A DNA stretch of 64,000 nucleotides from Bulleidia extructa W1219 (GTDB lineage Bacteria > Bacillota_I > Bacilli_A > Erysipelotrichales > Erysipelotrichaceae): positions 52,519 to 116,518 of the forward strand of contig NZ_ADFR01000007.1 of the NCBI RefSeq assembly GCF_000177375.1, written 5' to 3'. The position numbers and the translations under genes are program-made. Positions 47,679-57,290 of the stretch are shown here, in pieces; the first letter of the stretch is position 1, and each line of letters begins with the position of its first letter. The notes below the pieces were generated by a model. It was not told the origin of the DNA, did not search any database, and saw nothing but the letters and a program-made list of their open reading frames with translations.

Positions 47679-48674
47679 CTACTTACTTTCTACCATGTTT
47701 ACTAAATGATTGTAATTCTCATACATAATAGAAACATAGTCTTTTTGTTTGTTTTTATCCGTAACCGGTTTAGATGAGAGATTGGATAAAGAAACTTCCT
47801 TTAAGTTCAATTCTTTCTTAACCTTCTGGTATAAATCTTCCATTTCTTGGCTTAAATTTTCTTCATGTACAATGTAATGAACTTTATTTTGTTTAATTTT
47901 TTCTTTAATAAAATCTAATTGTTTTCTATTTGGAAGAACTCCGTATTTACTTAAAACTAACGGATAGATTTCAAAACCATAAGCTTTCTGCCAAGATCCA
48001 AAACTGCTGGTAACACTCACAAAAGCAATTCGTTTCTTTTCTTTCACCAACTGATTCGCTAAATCTTGGTATTTTGCATCTAAACTGATCAGTTCATTTT
48101 CCAAAAAAGCCAAATGTTGATCGTAGAGTTTTTTACGTTCAGGATAAAGTTCAACTAAGTTTTGATGAATGGTTTTAGCCATTGACAGCATTGTAATAGG
48201 AACTAACCAAAGATATAAATCTCGCTTATGAGTATCGACCAGTTGAAATGAAGCATCCTCATAGTAATTTTCAACATGAGTCACTTCCTTTCCGTTCTTT
48301 ACTTCTGTTCGATAACGACCAAAATCATAAACCGCATTCCCATTGCTTAGATCAATTTTTTTCAAACGGCTATAGGAATCCAACTCCTCTTTTAAAACTG
48401 AACCATACGGTTCTAAAGAACCAATATGAAAATAAATACCCGCTTGGCTTAAAATAGAAGAAGTCTGAGCACTTCTGGTGCTGGATTGCACATTAATAGC
48501 TCCTTTTTGCTGAATGGAAACCATATCCAATTGGTCTTGTCCGATGATTTTTAATAAATATTCCACCGGATAAACGGTATATGCAATTTTTTTCTTCTTA
48601 GCTTGACAACCTCCAAAGACCACAGAAACACATAAAGCCAGAATTAAACTGGCTTTTTTAATTTTCTTGTTCAT
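47679..48674 (-). CDS. ZnuA/AdcA-like lipoprotein lacking the metal-binding histidines
   Basis: The start at 48674 (MNKKIKKASLILALC, preceded by AAGGATGATAG) gives a lipoprotein signal with lipobox VVFGGC. The mature part follows the cluster A-I (zinc/manganese) binding-protein layout. All three histidine sites are replaced: PHxYE by INVQSS, DPHVWL by DLYLWL and the HxAFGY block by VTSSFGSW. The tail KDYVSIMYENYNHLV is kept. It has no ABC permease or ATPase beside it. It may bind another ligand or act as a scaffold. It overlaps the AI-2E gene end by 17 bases. Confidence 0.75.
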   Translation of the reverse strand: MNKKIKKASLILALCVSVVFGGCQAKKKKIAYTVYPVEYLLKIIGQDQLDMVSIQQKGAINVQSSTRSAQTSSILSQAGIYFHIGSLEPYGSVLKEELDSYSRLKKIDLSNGNAVYDFGRYRTEVKNGKEVTHVENYYEDASFQLVDTHKRDLYLWLVPITMLSMAKTIHQNLVELYPERKKLYDQHLAFLENELISLDAKYQDLANQLVKEKKRIAFVSVTSSFGSWQKAYGFEIYPLVLSKYGVLPNRKQLDFIKEKIKQNKVHYIVHEENLSQEMEDLYQKVKKELNLKEVSLSNLSSKPVTDKNKQKDYVSIMYENYNHLVNMVESK

Positions 48675-49755
48675 AGCTATCATCCTTTCTATACTTCCGT
48701 AATTTCAAAAACTTATGGATGGCTAGATAGACAGGAATGGCTATAATAACCCCAATAATACCGAAGAGCGTATTTCCCACCATAATGGAAAATAAAACCC
48801 ATAAAGGGGTGATGGATGTATTACGGGCATGTACTAATGGAGAAATCACATAGTCATCTACATTAGATAAAATCAATAGAATCACAACCAAAAAACCAAA
48901 ACGTCCAATTGGCATCCCAACAGCTGTTAAAATGGCTAATCCATATACCGCCATCGGTCCAATATAAGGCACTAACAAAGCCAACCCTGTTAAAATACAA
49001 AGAATAAACCAATCCGGATGTCCTAACAAAGAATACACAAGTGCATACTCTATTACCTTAATCACCATCAGTATGAATAAAGAATGAATGTATGTTTGAA
49101 CCTCATCCGCAATCGCAAAAGTGACTTCCGATCCTTTAGGACTCATCTTCTCGCTCCAATTAGACACCGTCTCTTTGATAGAATCCCACTGAAACGACAT
49201 AAAAACACTGATAACAAAGGAAAAAATAAACGTAATCGCCATGGAAATCGTACTATTTAAGACCGATGGCAATTCTGATGTCACACCAGGAATTAAATTT
49301 TGCAGACTAGATAACTGCCGAATCGCAGCTCGAACCATCACCGCTAACGTACCACTATCGTTACTTAAATAATGACTATAACGAACATACAACTCATTTA
49401 CTGCCGAAATGACAGAATTGATCATCGCTGATAAACGAACGGTTAAGACCGGAATCAAATTCGCCACTAAAAGAAATAACGCCAGTAAAACAAGCCCATA
49501 AACCAAAAAAACAGCTATTTTTTTAGGAATACTCTTCTGTTCTAACCATCGAATCGGATGGGCAAAAATAAACGCTATCGAAAATCCGTACACAAAAGGC
49601 TTAAAAATAGACCACATACTCCGAGCTAAACTTAACCAAATCGACTTGGTTGAATTCAATAGCCAAACTATCAAAAGAATCAGAACAATCACGATCAGTT
49701 TTCGAACACTACCCTCACTACGCAACCAATTCTTTACCCTATTCCACTGTTTCAT
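48658..49755 (-). CDS. AI-2E family transporter (PerM/YdiK-like)
   Basis: This 365-residue protein has about eight membrane segments. The family core GLALLVPYIGPMAVYGLAIL is followed by DDYVISPLVHARNTSITPLW. Named after the putative E. coli autoinducer-2 exporter; many members instead act as Na+/Li+-H+ antiporters or are uncharacterised. It is upstream of the ZnuA-like gene on the same strand, and the two overlap, suggesting one operon. Confidence 0.85.
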   Translation of the reverse strand: MKQWNRVKNWLRSEGSVRKLIVIVLILLIVWLLNSTKSIWLSLARSMWSIFKPFVYGFSIAFIFAHPIRWLEQKSIPKKIAVFLVYGLVLLALFLLVANLIPVLTVRLSAMINSVISAVNELYVRYSHYLSNDSGTLAVMVRAAIRQLSSLQNLIPGVTSELPSVLNSTISMAITFIFSFVISVFMSFQWDSIKETVSNWSEKMSPKGSEVTFAIADEVQTYIHSLFILMVIKVIEYALVYSLLGHPDWFILCILTGLALLVPYIGPMAVYGLAILTAVGMPIGRFGFLVVILLILSNVDDYVISPLVHARNTSITPLWVLFSIMVGNTLFGIIGVIIAIPVYLAIHKFLKLRKYRKDDSYEQEN

Positions 49756-49777
49756 AGTCTTATTCTATCACATCACC

Positions 49778-50449
49778 CTATTCAATTCCTTCTTGAACAA
49801 AAGAAAAATAATCACTTTGTGTCACGATAATATGATCTAAAACTTTTACTCCCATTAATTGCCCCGCTTCTTTAATTCTCTTTGTTAAAGAAATATCTTC
49901 TTGGGAGGGACTTAAATTTCCACTGGGATGGTTATGAACCAAAATAATATTAGGACTATTCAATAATAAAGCCTCTTTAAATATTTCTCTTGGAAAAACC
50001 ATAGATGCATTGATTGTCCCCACAAAAAGAATTTTATAGCTCAACACCCTCTGATCACTCGCCAAAAAAACCACTAAGAATTTTTCTTGAAGACTCGTTC
50101 CAATTTCTTGCTTTAACCAGTCAAATAAAACAGAAGGATGCTGAACCCTCGGTAATGTCGGTAATTTAGCCGCACTTGATCGGCGAACAATTTCAAAGAT
50201 GGCTAATAATTCCAATGCTTTGATTTGAGAAATACCTGGAATTTGAATTAATTCTTGTCTAGATAAACGTGGTAATCCGCTAATTCCATCAGCTCTGGCT
50301 AAAATTTCATCAGCCACTTCCAATGCGGAATGATGTCGATAACCGGTTCTTAATTGTAAAGCAAGCAGTTCACGATTACTGAGTGAAGAGAGTCCATATT
50401 GTAATGCTTTTTCTCTTGGTTGTTCCATCACTGGTATATTTTTTAACAT
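49778..50449 (-). CDS. radC: RadC-family JAB-domain protein
   Basis: The 223-residue protein starts at 50449 (MLKNIPVMEQPREKAL) after TTGGAGG. It has an N-terminal helix-hairpin-helix (about 60-80, LIQIPGISQIKALELLA) and the JAMM/MPN+ metal motif HNHPSGNLSPSQED. The historic DNA-repair assignment of RadC is not supported experimentally, and the true role is unknown. It follows the alpha/beta hydrolase gene. The longer open frame reaching 50506 would begin inside that gene and lacks a ribosome site. Confidence 0.9.
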   Translation of the reverse strand: MLKNIPVMEQPREKALQYGLSSLSNRELLALQLRTGYRHHSALEVADEILARADGISGLPRLSRQELIQIPGISQIKALELLAIFEIVRRSSAAKLPTLPRVQHPSVLFDWLKQEIGTSLQEKFLVVFLASDQRVLSYKILFVGTINASMVFPREIFKEALLLNSPNIILVHNHPSGNLSPSQEDISLTKRIKEAGQLMGVKVLDHIIVTQSDYFSFVQEGIE

Positions 50450-50493
50450 ACTACCTCCAATCATTATTCCCAAAAGAAAAGGTAATCCCTTGA

Positions 50494-51357
50494 TTACCCT
50501 AGCCAATCTTTCATGATGCTTTGATATCTCTCAAACTGATCTACAAAAACCATGTGTCTGGCGTCTGAAACCAACTCCCATTTAGCACAAGGAATACGAT
50601 CAAACATTGTTTTCGCTACCACAGGAGAACATAAATCTTCTGTTCCGGAAATAATAAGAGTTGGACAAGAAATCATTTCCAATTCATCGCTGACTTCAAA
50701 AGTAGATAAAGTACCCATTGGACAATATTCATTAGGACCCCACGCTACTAAATAACTCTCTTTTCCTATCTTTTTTTCTCTTTGAAGACAAGCCCAACGA
50801 TCATTTGAAAAATCCCCACAATGCCATTTCATAAAGTGATCATTGGCTTCCTGATACGCTATGGATGAAAAATTCTTTTCCTTTTCTGCTTGTTGAATCG
50901 CTTCTTGATCTTCTAAGGATAAGTAGCGAATCCAACGATGTTGTTCTTTCGCCCAAAGAGAGGCAGAACTCAAAGTGCTAGACAGAATGAGGGATTCTAT
51001 GCCTTTCGGTTGATGATGAAGAATGTATTCCAACGCTAACATACCACCCCAAGATTGTCCTAATAGATGAATTTTATCTAAATGAAGATAATCTCTTAAT
51101 GCTTTTAATTCTTCCACCCAAGTTTCTATTTTCCATAATTCAGGATGATGATCCACATACGATAAGCCACAACCCAATTGATCATACATCACCAAACAAT
51201 AACCTTCTTCCGCCAAAGAATCGAATACTTCAAAATAATTATGTGTCGATCCCGGTCCGCCATGCAAAAATACAATAGTCGGATTTTGAGGATTACCAAT
51301 TAGGCGATAGTAGGTTTGATACCCTTGAAATGGCATATAGCCTTCTTTAATTTCCAT
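50494..51357 (-). CDS. pip: proline iminopeptidase-type alpha/beta hydrolase
   Basis: This 287-residue protein has the oxyanion-hole motif HGGPGSTHNYF typical of prolyl iminopeptidases, nucleophile elbow GQSWGGML, an acid near ISGTEDLC and a histidine near SDARHMVF. No signal peptide, so a cytoplasmic aminopeptidase for N-terminal proline is likely. AAGGAGATGTGAC precedes the start. It follows the PTS IIA gene with a 24-base gap. Confidence 0.88.
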   Translation of the reverse strand: MEIKEGYMPFQGYQTYYRLIGNPQNPTIVFLHGGPGSTHNYFEVFDSLAEEGYCLVMYDQLGCGLSYVDHHPELWKIETWVEELKALRDYLHLDKIHLLGQSWGGMLALEYILHHQPKGIESLILSSTLSSASLWAKEQHRWIRYLSLEDQEAIQQAEKEKNFSSIAYQEANDHFMKWHCGDFSNDRWACLQREKKIGKESYLVAWGPNEYCPMGTLSTFEVSDELEMISCPTLIISGTEDLCSPVVAKTMFDRIPCAKWELVSDARHMVFVDQFERYQSIMKDWLG

Positions 51358-51381
51358 GTCACATCTCCTTAGAAAAAGGGA

Positions 51382-51792
51382 TTATTCCTCTCCGTTAATT
51401 TCATCGTAATTAAAAATCTGTTTGTGACCAACGTCACAGGCTAGAGTAGCTAAATCATGAACATTAGATACATACGTTCTTGCTACATTTGCCTGCAAAA
51501 CCATTCCTAAATTAAATCCTGAAATCACATCAATGTTTTTTGATGTTCTCAATTCTTTAGCCAATTGCGTTGCTGCTCGATAGGGAGAACCATCCATCAT
51601 ATCCGCTAAGGCAAGAATATCATTACCTGCCTTTTGGAATAAAACTTCCAAGGAAGTCTTATATTGTTCAAAGTCGATTCCCTTCTGACAATCCAAACCA
51701 TAAAACCCTTCCAATTCACCGTCAAAGAACTTAACCGCCTTTTCCATATCGACCGCAAATGTTCCATGTCCAACGACCACTAAGTCAATCAT
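51382..51792 (-). CDS. mannose-family PTS EIIA protein, orphan
   Basis: This 136-residue EIIA-Man domain protein has the phosphorylatable histidine in VVVGHGTFA (H9) and the acceptor loop ALADMMDGSPYRAA. No EIIB, EIIC or EIID gene is nearby, so it may be a regulatory phosphocarrier or serve distant permeases. It follows rseP by eight bases and precedes the aminopeptidase gene, apparently as part of the same transcript. GAGGGGAT precedes the ATG. Confidence 0.88.
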   Translation of the reverse strand: MIDLVVVGHGTFAVDMEKAVKFFDGELEGFYGLDCQKGIDFEQYKTSLEVLFQKAGNDILALADMMDGSPYRAATQLAKELRTSKNIDVISGFNLGMVLQANVARTYVSNVHDLATLACDVGHKQIFNYDEINGEE

Positions 51793-51800
51793 ATCCCCTC

Positions 51801-52855
51801 CTAATGAAATAACAATCTGGAAATATCATTCCATGTCACAAATATCATCAGTCCAATTAATAGCACCCAACAAGCCAGCATAACCCATAACTTATATTTT
51901 TCTTTCAATGGTCGATGAAGAATAGCTTCTATTAAAGTCATGACAATTTGACCACCGTCTAAAACCGGCAATGGCAATAAATTAAAAATACCAACATTCA
52001 AACTCAATTGAGCCATTAAGAACAATAGTGGTATAAGGCCCATAGAAGCCGATTGACTTGTTGCTTGGTAAATTCCTACAGGACCAGCTATATTCTTAAG
52101 ACCAATTCCTTGGAACAAATGAACGATGGTTTTTGCCATCAAACCGGACACTTCTTTGAAAGTCAAAGCCCCATACCACCACATATTCCAAAAATTAACC
52201 TTCTTGATTGGTGATGGTTTAGAGCTAATACCAATCAAATACCGCTTTTCTTTCTCATTGTATTTTGGACGAATGGTGAAAGTTTTGCTTTCTCCATTAC
52301 GTAATACTGTCACCGTATATGCTTCACTCGATTCAAACTTCGGCATTTCGCTAAACAAATATGGTTTCACATGGTTTCCGCTTGGAGAAGCAATGTCTTG
52401 AATAATATCTCCACTTTGTAAACCGGCCTCACTAGCAGCTGAATTTTTGAAAACCTCTCCTACAATCGCTTTGGGTTGTTCTTGATAACGCCCTGTAGAT
52501 ACCAAACATATTGAAAATAAAACCCAAGCTAATAAGAAGTTCATGATGACTCCAGCCAACATAACGACGATACGTTGCCATGTCTTTTTTTCTGTTAAAT
52601 GGCGGCCCTTTGGCACTTCAATATCCGGATAGTTTTCATCATCCTCAGGAGCACCCGCCATGGCCACAAAACCACCAATTGGTAATAAACGAAGAGCATA
52701 AGTCGTTTCTTTTTTTCTGACTTTCCAAAATTGCGGGCCCATGCCGATCGCATATTCATAACAATACACTCCAAAAGATTTCGCTGCCAATAAATGCCCA
52801 AACTCATGAATAGCAACGATAAACGATAAGACAAGTAAAAAATAATTAAATTCAT
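51801..52855 (-). CDS. rseP: site-2 zinc metalloprotease, frame broken near the start
   Basis: RseP/RasP cleaves anti-sigma factors and signal-peptide remnants within the membrane. The main frame has HEFGH (zinc), a PDZ domain (VGEVFKNSAASEAGLQSGDI) and NLLPLPVLDGG. It lacks any usual start: the natural ATG at 52855, overlapping the dxr stop (ATGA), begins MNLIIF in another frame. A run of six T (plus strand A, 52837-52842) would need to be seven to give MNLIIFLLVLSFIVAIHEFG. Either a base is missing from the sequence or slippage corrects it. About 352 residues once repaired. Confidence 0.9.
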
Positions 52856-54003
52856 TGTTTTCTCCATTTTTTTTGACAATAAGAAGTGGCTTCTTGATGT
52901 ATATGAAACACCTCTTCTTTTGTTGAAATTGTTTCAAACGGAAAGTAATTCAAGCAATCCTGAATACAATTTTCAATATCCAAGAAAGATAACTTTCCTT
53001 CTCGAAACGCAAGATTTGCGACTTCATTCGCCGCATTCATTAAAATAGGTTGATTTCCTCTTTTTTCACCAACTTCATAAGCCAATCTCAACAAAGGAAA
53101 GCGAACAAAATCTATTTCCTGAAAAGAAAGATTCACCCCTAAAGAAGGATCAAAAGGATAATCCTGTTTTAAATCCCATCGATTCGGATAAGACAAAGCG
53201 TATTGAATCGGTAAACGCATGTCAGCAGATCCTAGTTGAGCCATGAAACTATGATCCTGAAATTCCACCATAGAATGTACGATAGATTGAGGATGTAGGA
53301 CTACTTTAATTTGATCATACGGTAATCCAAAAAGATAGTGGGCTTCTATCACTTCAAATCCTTTATTCATCATAGTTGCTGAATCAACGGTAATTTTCGC
53401 TCCCATTTTCCAGTTTGGATGATTAAGGGCTTGTTTTACGCAAACATTCTTTAATTCTTCTCTTGTCAATTCCCGAAAAGATCCACCGGAAGCGGTTATC
53501 CACAAATGTTTCACCTCTTTTGGATTTTCCCCTTGCAAACATTGAAAAATAGCCGAATGTTCAGAATCAATAGGATATAGTTTCTTTCCTGTTTTTTCTA
53601 AGATACTTTGAATCACTTCCCCGCCAACAACCAAAGATTCTTTATTCGCTAGGGCAACATCATGACCACTTTCTAAAGCATATACGGTTGGATAAAAACC
53701 GACAAAGCCGACAAGGGCATTCACCAACACATCATAATCCATTTCACTTAATAACTTTAAACCATCGTCTCCATAAGTGATTTCTAAATGAGGATAATCC
53801 TTTTTCAAGGATAAAGCATCTTTTTCTTCTTGTACACAAATCACTTTTAATTCCGGATGATCAGCTATCGCTTTTTGCAAACAAGATAAGCGATGACCAA
53901 CAGACAAAGCTACTAATTCAAATTCATTTGGATATTGCTTTATAACATCCAATGTTTGCTCACCAATGGATCCTGAAGCCCCTAATAAAACCAACCGTTT
54001 CAT
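52852..54003 (-). CDS. dxr: 1-deoxy-D-xylulose 5-phosphate reductoisomerase
   Basis: The committed step of the MEP isoprenoid pathway. The start at 54003 (MKRLVLLGASGSIGEQTLDV) has GGAGG upstream and overlaps the cdsA stop (ATGA). It shows an NADPH fold, the metal/substrate site PIDSEHSAIFQCL, and TASGGSFRELTREEL. About 383 residues, full length. It supplies precursors used by the upstream uppS gene product, and sits in the standard uppS-cdsA-dxr-rseP order. Confidence 0.96.
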   Translation of the reverse strand: MKRLVLLGASGSIGEQTLDVIKQYPNEFELVALSVGHRLSCLQKAIADHPELKVICVQEEKDALSLKKDYPHLEITYGDDGLKLLSEMDYDVLVNALVGFVGFYPTVYALESGHDVALANKESLVVGGEVIQSILEKTGKKLYPIDSEHSAIFQCLQGENPKEVKHLWITASGGSFRELTREELKNVCVKQALNHPNWKMGAKITVDSATMMNKGFEVIEAHYLFGLPYDQIKVVLHPQSIVHSMVEFQDHSFMAQLGSADMRLPIQYALSYPNRWDLKQDYPFDPSLGVNLSFQEIDFVRFPLLRLAYEVGEKRGNQPILMNAANEVANLAFREGKLSFLDIENCIQDCLNYFPFETISTKEEVFHIHQEATSYCQKKWRKQ

Positions 54004-54794
54004 CCTAAAATTCCTCCGGCAATCAACAAACCGTTCATAATCATTAAACAAAAGACAAGAGAATCAATACGATCCAAAACGCCCCCATGATAAGGAATTA
54101 AATGACTGAAATCTTTGATCCCAAAATGACGCTTGACATTAGATAAACTTAAATCTCCAACTTGAGCCACAAATGGTAAAATAAGAGCTACTAAAATCAA
54201 CCACCATCCTTTAACATCCTGCAAAAAGAACAAGGCATACACATAAGATAAAGTTGTTCCAAAGATATATCCCCCAATAGCCCCTTCCCAAGTTTTCTTA
54301 GGACTGATTTTAGGAGCTAATTTGTGCTTACCGAAGAAAAAACCGCAAATATAGGCAAAGCTATCACACATATAGCAAGCTAGAATCACAAACATCATCA
54401 TTCTTGATCCAAAAGTTCCGGAAGTGGTGTAAATGCTGTGTAAAGCTTCAATCGCCAAACCAACCAATAAGGACATTGAAAAGCTATAAACACTTTTTTC
54501 AATGGTATAATTCGGGATAATTAGTGCAAACAAGAAATAAAGGAATAAGAATCCTCCTATCACCATCATTCGAAAGGAAATAGGAGCCATCCCCATCAGT
54601 AACATAAAACCAAAATTCACGGAAATGTTCAAGACCACATAGTTTTTATTTCCTAAACACGCTATTTCATAAGCAGAAGCTAGAGCCAATAAAGTCTCCA
54701 ACGCCAATACATAGTATCCCCCCATTAATAATGGCGGAATCGTTATTATAATAATCACCAACGCCCATGAGGTTTTTCTAATTAAAGTATTCAT
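54000..54794 (-). CDS. cdsA: phosphatidate cytidylyltransferase
   Basis: Makes CDP-diacylglycerol for phospholipid synthesis. The membrane protein of about 264 residues has seven to eight hydrophobic segments and the C-terminal signature KRHFGIKDFSHLIPYHGG followed by VLDRID. The start at 54794 (MNTLIRKTSW) follows GGAGGTGTG. A 4-base overlap links it to uppS upstream and to dxr downstream. Confidence 0.94.
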   Translation of the reverse strand: MNTLIRKTSWALVIIIITIPPLLMGGYYVLALETLLALASAYEIACLGNKNYVVLNISVNFGFMLLMGMAPISFRMMVIGGFLFLYFLFALIIPNYTIEKSVYSFSMSLLVGLAIEALHSIYTTSGTFGSRMMMFVILACYMCDSFAYICGFFFGKHKLAPKISPKKTWEGAIGGYIFGTTLSYVYALFFLQDVKGWWLILVALILPFVAQVGDLSLSNVKRHFGIKDFSHLIPYHGGVLDRIDSLVFCLMIMNGLLIAGGILG

Positions 54795-55489
54795 TCTTTC
54801 ACACCTCCAAAGCGACGATCCCGATGCACATATTCTTCCATGCAACGTTTCAATACGTCTTCACTAAACTCCGGCCAACTTTCTTGGACAAACATAAATT
54901 CCGCATAAGCTAATTGCCATGGTAAGTAGTTAGAAATCCTTTGTTCTCCGCTAGTACGAATCATCAAATCCACCGGTGGTAAATTTTTTGTTAGCAGGTA
55001 TTCATGAAAATTTTCTATGGTCAGCTCTAAATTTGGATTTTCCCGTAAAGCTTGGGCATACCGTTTCGCTGCAATGACGGTTTCGCTTTGACCTCCGTAA
55101 TTCATACAAATACTCAAATGAAGACCTGCATTTCTCTTCGATTCTTCCTCCGCTTCTAATAACACCTGCTTCGTACTTTTAGGTAATGGATCTAATTCAC
55201 CAATGATTTCCATACGAAAACCTCGATCAATAAATTCCTTCATGTACTTCTTGAAGAAAATAGCCGGTAATTTCATAATATAGCTCACTTCATCTTGGCT
55301 TCTTTTCCAATTTTCAGTTGAAAATGCATAGAGAGTCAAGTGTTTTACTCCTAATTGATCTGCAGCAATGGATATCGTTCGCACATTTTCAGCACCAGCC
55401 AAATGCCCTGCTGTCCGGATTTTCCCTTGTGCCTTCGCCCAACGACCATTGCCATCCATAATGATAGCGATATGATTGATTGATTTCAT
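54791..55489 (-). CDS. uppS: undecaprenyl diphosphate synthase
   Basis: Makes the C55 lipid carrier for cell-wall synthesis. The protein of about 232 residues has IIMDGNGRWAKAQ (pyrophosphate-binding aspartate) and RTSGEQRISNYLPWQ. The start at 55489 (MKSINHIAI) is preceded by GGAGAATTCT; an ATG 12 bases upstream is also possible. It is normally preceded by frr. Here a prophage relic separates them. The 220 bases upstream hold TTGACA on the minus strand near 55632-55637, without a convincing -10. Confidence 0.95.
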   Translation of the reverse strand: MKSINHIAIIMDGNGRWAKAQGKIRTAGHLAGAENVRTISIAADQLGVKHLTLYAFSTENWKRSQDEVSYIMKLPAIFFKKYMKEFIDRGFRMEIIGELDPLPKSTKQVLLEAEEESKRNAGLHLSICMNYGGQSETVIAAKRYAQALRENPNLELTIENFHEYLLTKNLPPVDLMIRTSGEQRISNYLPWQLAYAEFMFVQESWPEFSEDVLKRCMEEYVHRDRRFGGVKE

Positions 55490-55713
55490 AGAATTCTCCA
55501 TACTACCTACTATTCTACCTTTTTCATCTCTCAATTGAAATATAATCCTACAACTAGACACCAGCTAAAAATCTATTGTTCATTGATCATCTTAAGGCAA
55601 GTGCATTCTTTTCCATAGTGCCTGTCAATGGGAAGACATAGGTATACCTGACTTTTTTATCAGATCAATTCGTCAAAATAATCATCTGCCATATACAAAA
55701 TGTTATCGGGTAA

Positions 55714-56002
55714 TTAGTCTATCAATTCCAACTCCAAAAAGATTTTTATTGCCCTCTCCACAGTACCTACTTGATGGCGTGTTATGGTGGCAATCATTTC
55801 AGTTGTATACGGAATGGTATCTCTAAATATCAGCTTGCCGTTATTTTTAAGGCTCATCAGATACAGCTTTAGTAGAATATTGGAATACATAATTCCGTCT
55901 TTCATACTCTCAAGTAAAGTTATGGCTTCACAAAGTTATGGTTTCACTTGTAAAGAAATCTTCCTTTAGCTTGAGATAATAGTATTTTTTGTTATCACTC
56001 AT
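55714..56002 (-). pseudogene. phage replisome organiser gene (N-terminal domain), broken
   Basis: From an ATG at 56002 after AAGGAGGAAA, the minus strand reads MSDNKKYYYLKLKEDFFTSE, then TITL and a stop. A partial duplication of the ACCATAACTTT region (about 55925-55955) causes a frame change. The sequence then resumes MKDGIMYSNILLKLYLMSL and continues to TITRHQVGTVERAIKIFLEL before an early stop. This is the winged-helix N-terminal domain found in DnaD-like phage replication proteins. The C-terminal part is gone. Confidence 0.75.
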
Positions 56003-56019
56003 TTTTTCCTCCTTGCAAC

Positions 56020-56052
56020 AAAAAAGAGAAGCAGATTATTATTCCACTTCTC
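56020..56052 (-). terminator. terminator after the truncated YhcG-like gene
   Basis: On the minus strand GAGAAG...CTTCTC (stem arms 56052-56047 and 56031-56026), followed by a T run. A second palindrome, GTGCAA/TTGCAC, lies at 56087-56104. Confidence 0.6.
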
Positions 56053-56119
56053 CAATCATTCATAAATTATTTTGGTTTCTATAATTGTGCAATGCCCGTT
56101 GCACGATTTTCAATTAACT

Positions 56120-56896
56120 TTATTTTTCCTTGTAATTCCTTAAAACTCTTTCGACCTGTTCTTCTAACTCTTCTCTATCAGGAATATATAGCGTGTACTT
56201 AGAAGCAAATATCTTATTGGACAAACTGCCAAGTGCATATTCTGCCTGTATACTGTCCTTATCAGTACAAAGGATAATTCCAATCGGCTCATTATCCGTA
56301 TCGTCATTAACTTCTGTCTTGTAGTAGTTAAGATACATATTGATTTGTCCGACTGATTCCAGCATTAGCTTTCCTGTTTTTAGCTCAATCAAAACATAGC
56401 TCTTAAGTATCTTGTTGTAAAATACCATATCAACATAATAATGGGTATTCCCAAGTGTTACTCTTTGTTGTGAACCTACATACATAAAGCCCTTGCCAAG
56501 TTCAAGCAAGAATTTTTCAATATGAGTTATTAGGGCTTTTTCTAAATCACTTTCCATAATTGGCTTTTCTTCTGGTATTCCTAAAAACTCAAATACATAA
56601 GGATCTTTTACAACATCACTTGCCTTATTTATTTCATTTCCCTTTAAGGCTAACTCTAATACCTTTTCTTTATTTTCATCTCCCGATGAAAGTAACAGTC
56701 TTTCAAAAAGTGATGTTTTTATTTGCCTCTTTAGCTCTCTTACAGACCAATTCGCATTGATAGTTTCTTTTTCATAAAAACTTCTTTTCTTCTCATCGCT
56801 TATGGAAAGTAATTCACAGTAGTGAGACCAGCTTAATTTTCCAGACAGTGTCTGGAAAATCGGAAAACTCAAATAGAAATTTCTCATATTAAACAA
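56120..56896 (-). pseudogene. YhcG/DUF1016 PDDEXK nuclease gene, N-terminal third missing
   Basis: The surviving 255 or so residues match the DUF1016 C-terminal nuclease: FPIFQTLSGKLSWSHYCELL, then INANWSVRELKRQI, and the catalytic PDDEXK strand pair YYVDMVFY...VLIELKTGKL. Full-length relatives carry about 100 more N-terminal residues. Here the sequence is joined, at about 56884-56905, to a phage tape-measure gene fragment. The remaining frame is open, so a truncated protein could be made, but probably without the N-terminal partner-binding domain. Confidence 0.8.
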
Positions 56897-57261
56897 AATG
56901 GTACTTTTTTTGCCTCTTCTTGAAGTGACTTTAGGTTATTTTCTGTTTTGATGATTTCTCTTTGAAAAGCATCATACTTGTCTTGACCAAGTTCTCCATT
57001 TTCAAGCTGTATTTTTGCTTGTTTATCTGCCTCCTTTAAGGCATCTAGCTTACTACTTGTTTCAGCGATTTCCTTTTGTAGTAGCTGCTGTTTTTGAGCA
57101 AGTAGCTTGGCATTGGAAGGATCAAGTTTAAGAAGCCTATTTACATCACAAAGCTGTGACTGCGTATTTTTTATTGTAGAGTTTACACCTTTTAATGCTT
57201 TATCGAAACCGGTAGTATCTCCACCAATTTCAACCGTAATACCTTTAATTCTATTGGTCAC
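56884..57261 (-). pseudogene. phage tail tape-measure protein, N-terminal fragment
   Basis: The 125 residues begin MTNRIKGITVEIGGDTTGF and include KALKGVNSTIKNTQSQLCDV. That is the typical start of Siphoviridae tape-measure proteins, followed by coiled coil. It stops shortly after EEAKKV, where YhcG-like sequence takes over. Full proteins are several hundred to over a thousand residues. GGAGAGCTT-like sequence precedes the start. Confidence 0.8.
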
Positions 57262-57290
57262 TTTAAGCTCTCCTTCCTACAAATGGGCAT

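Noticed and set aside
56087..56104. GTGCAA/TTGCAC palindrome as a phage attachment site
   Set aside because: No matching copy was seen at the other edge of the relic near 59000.
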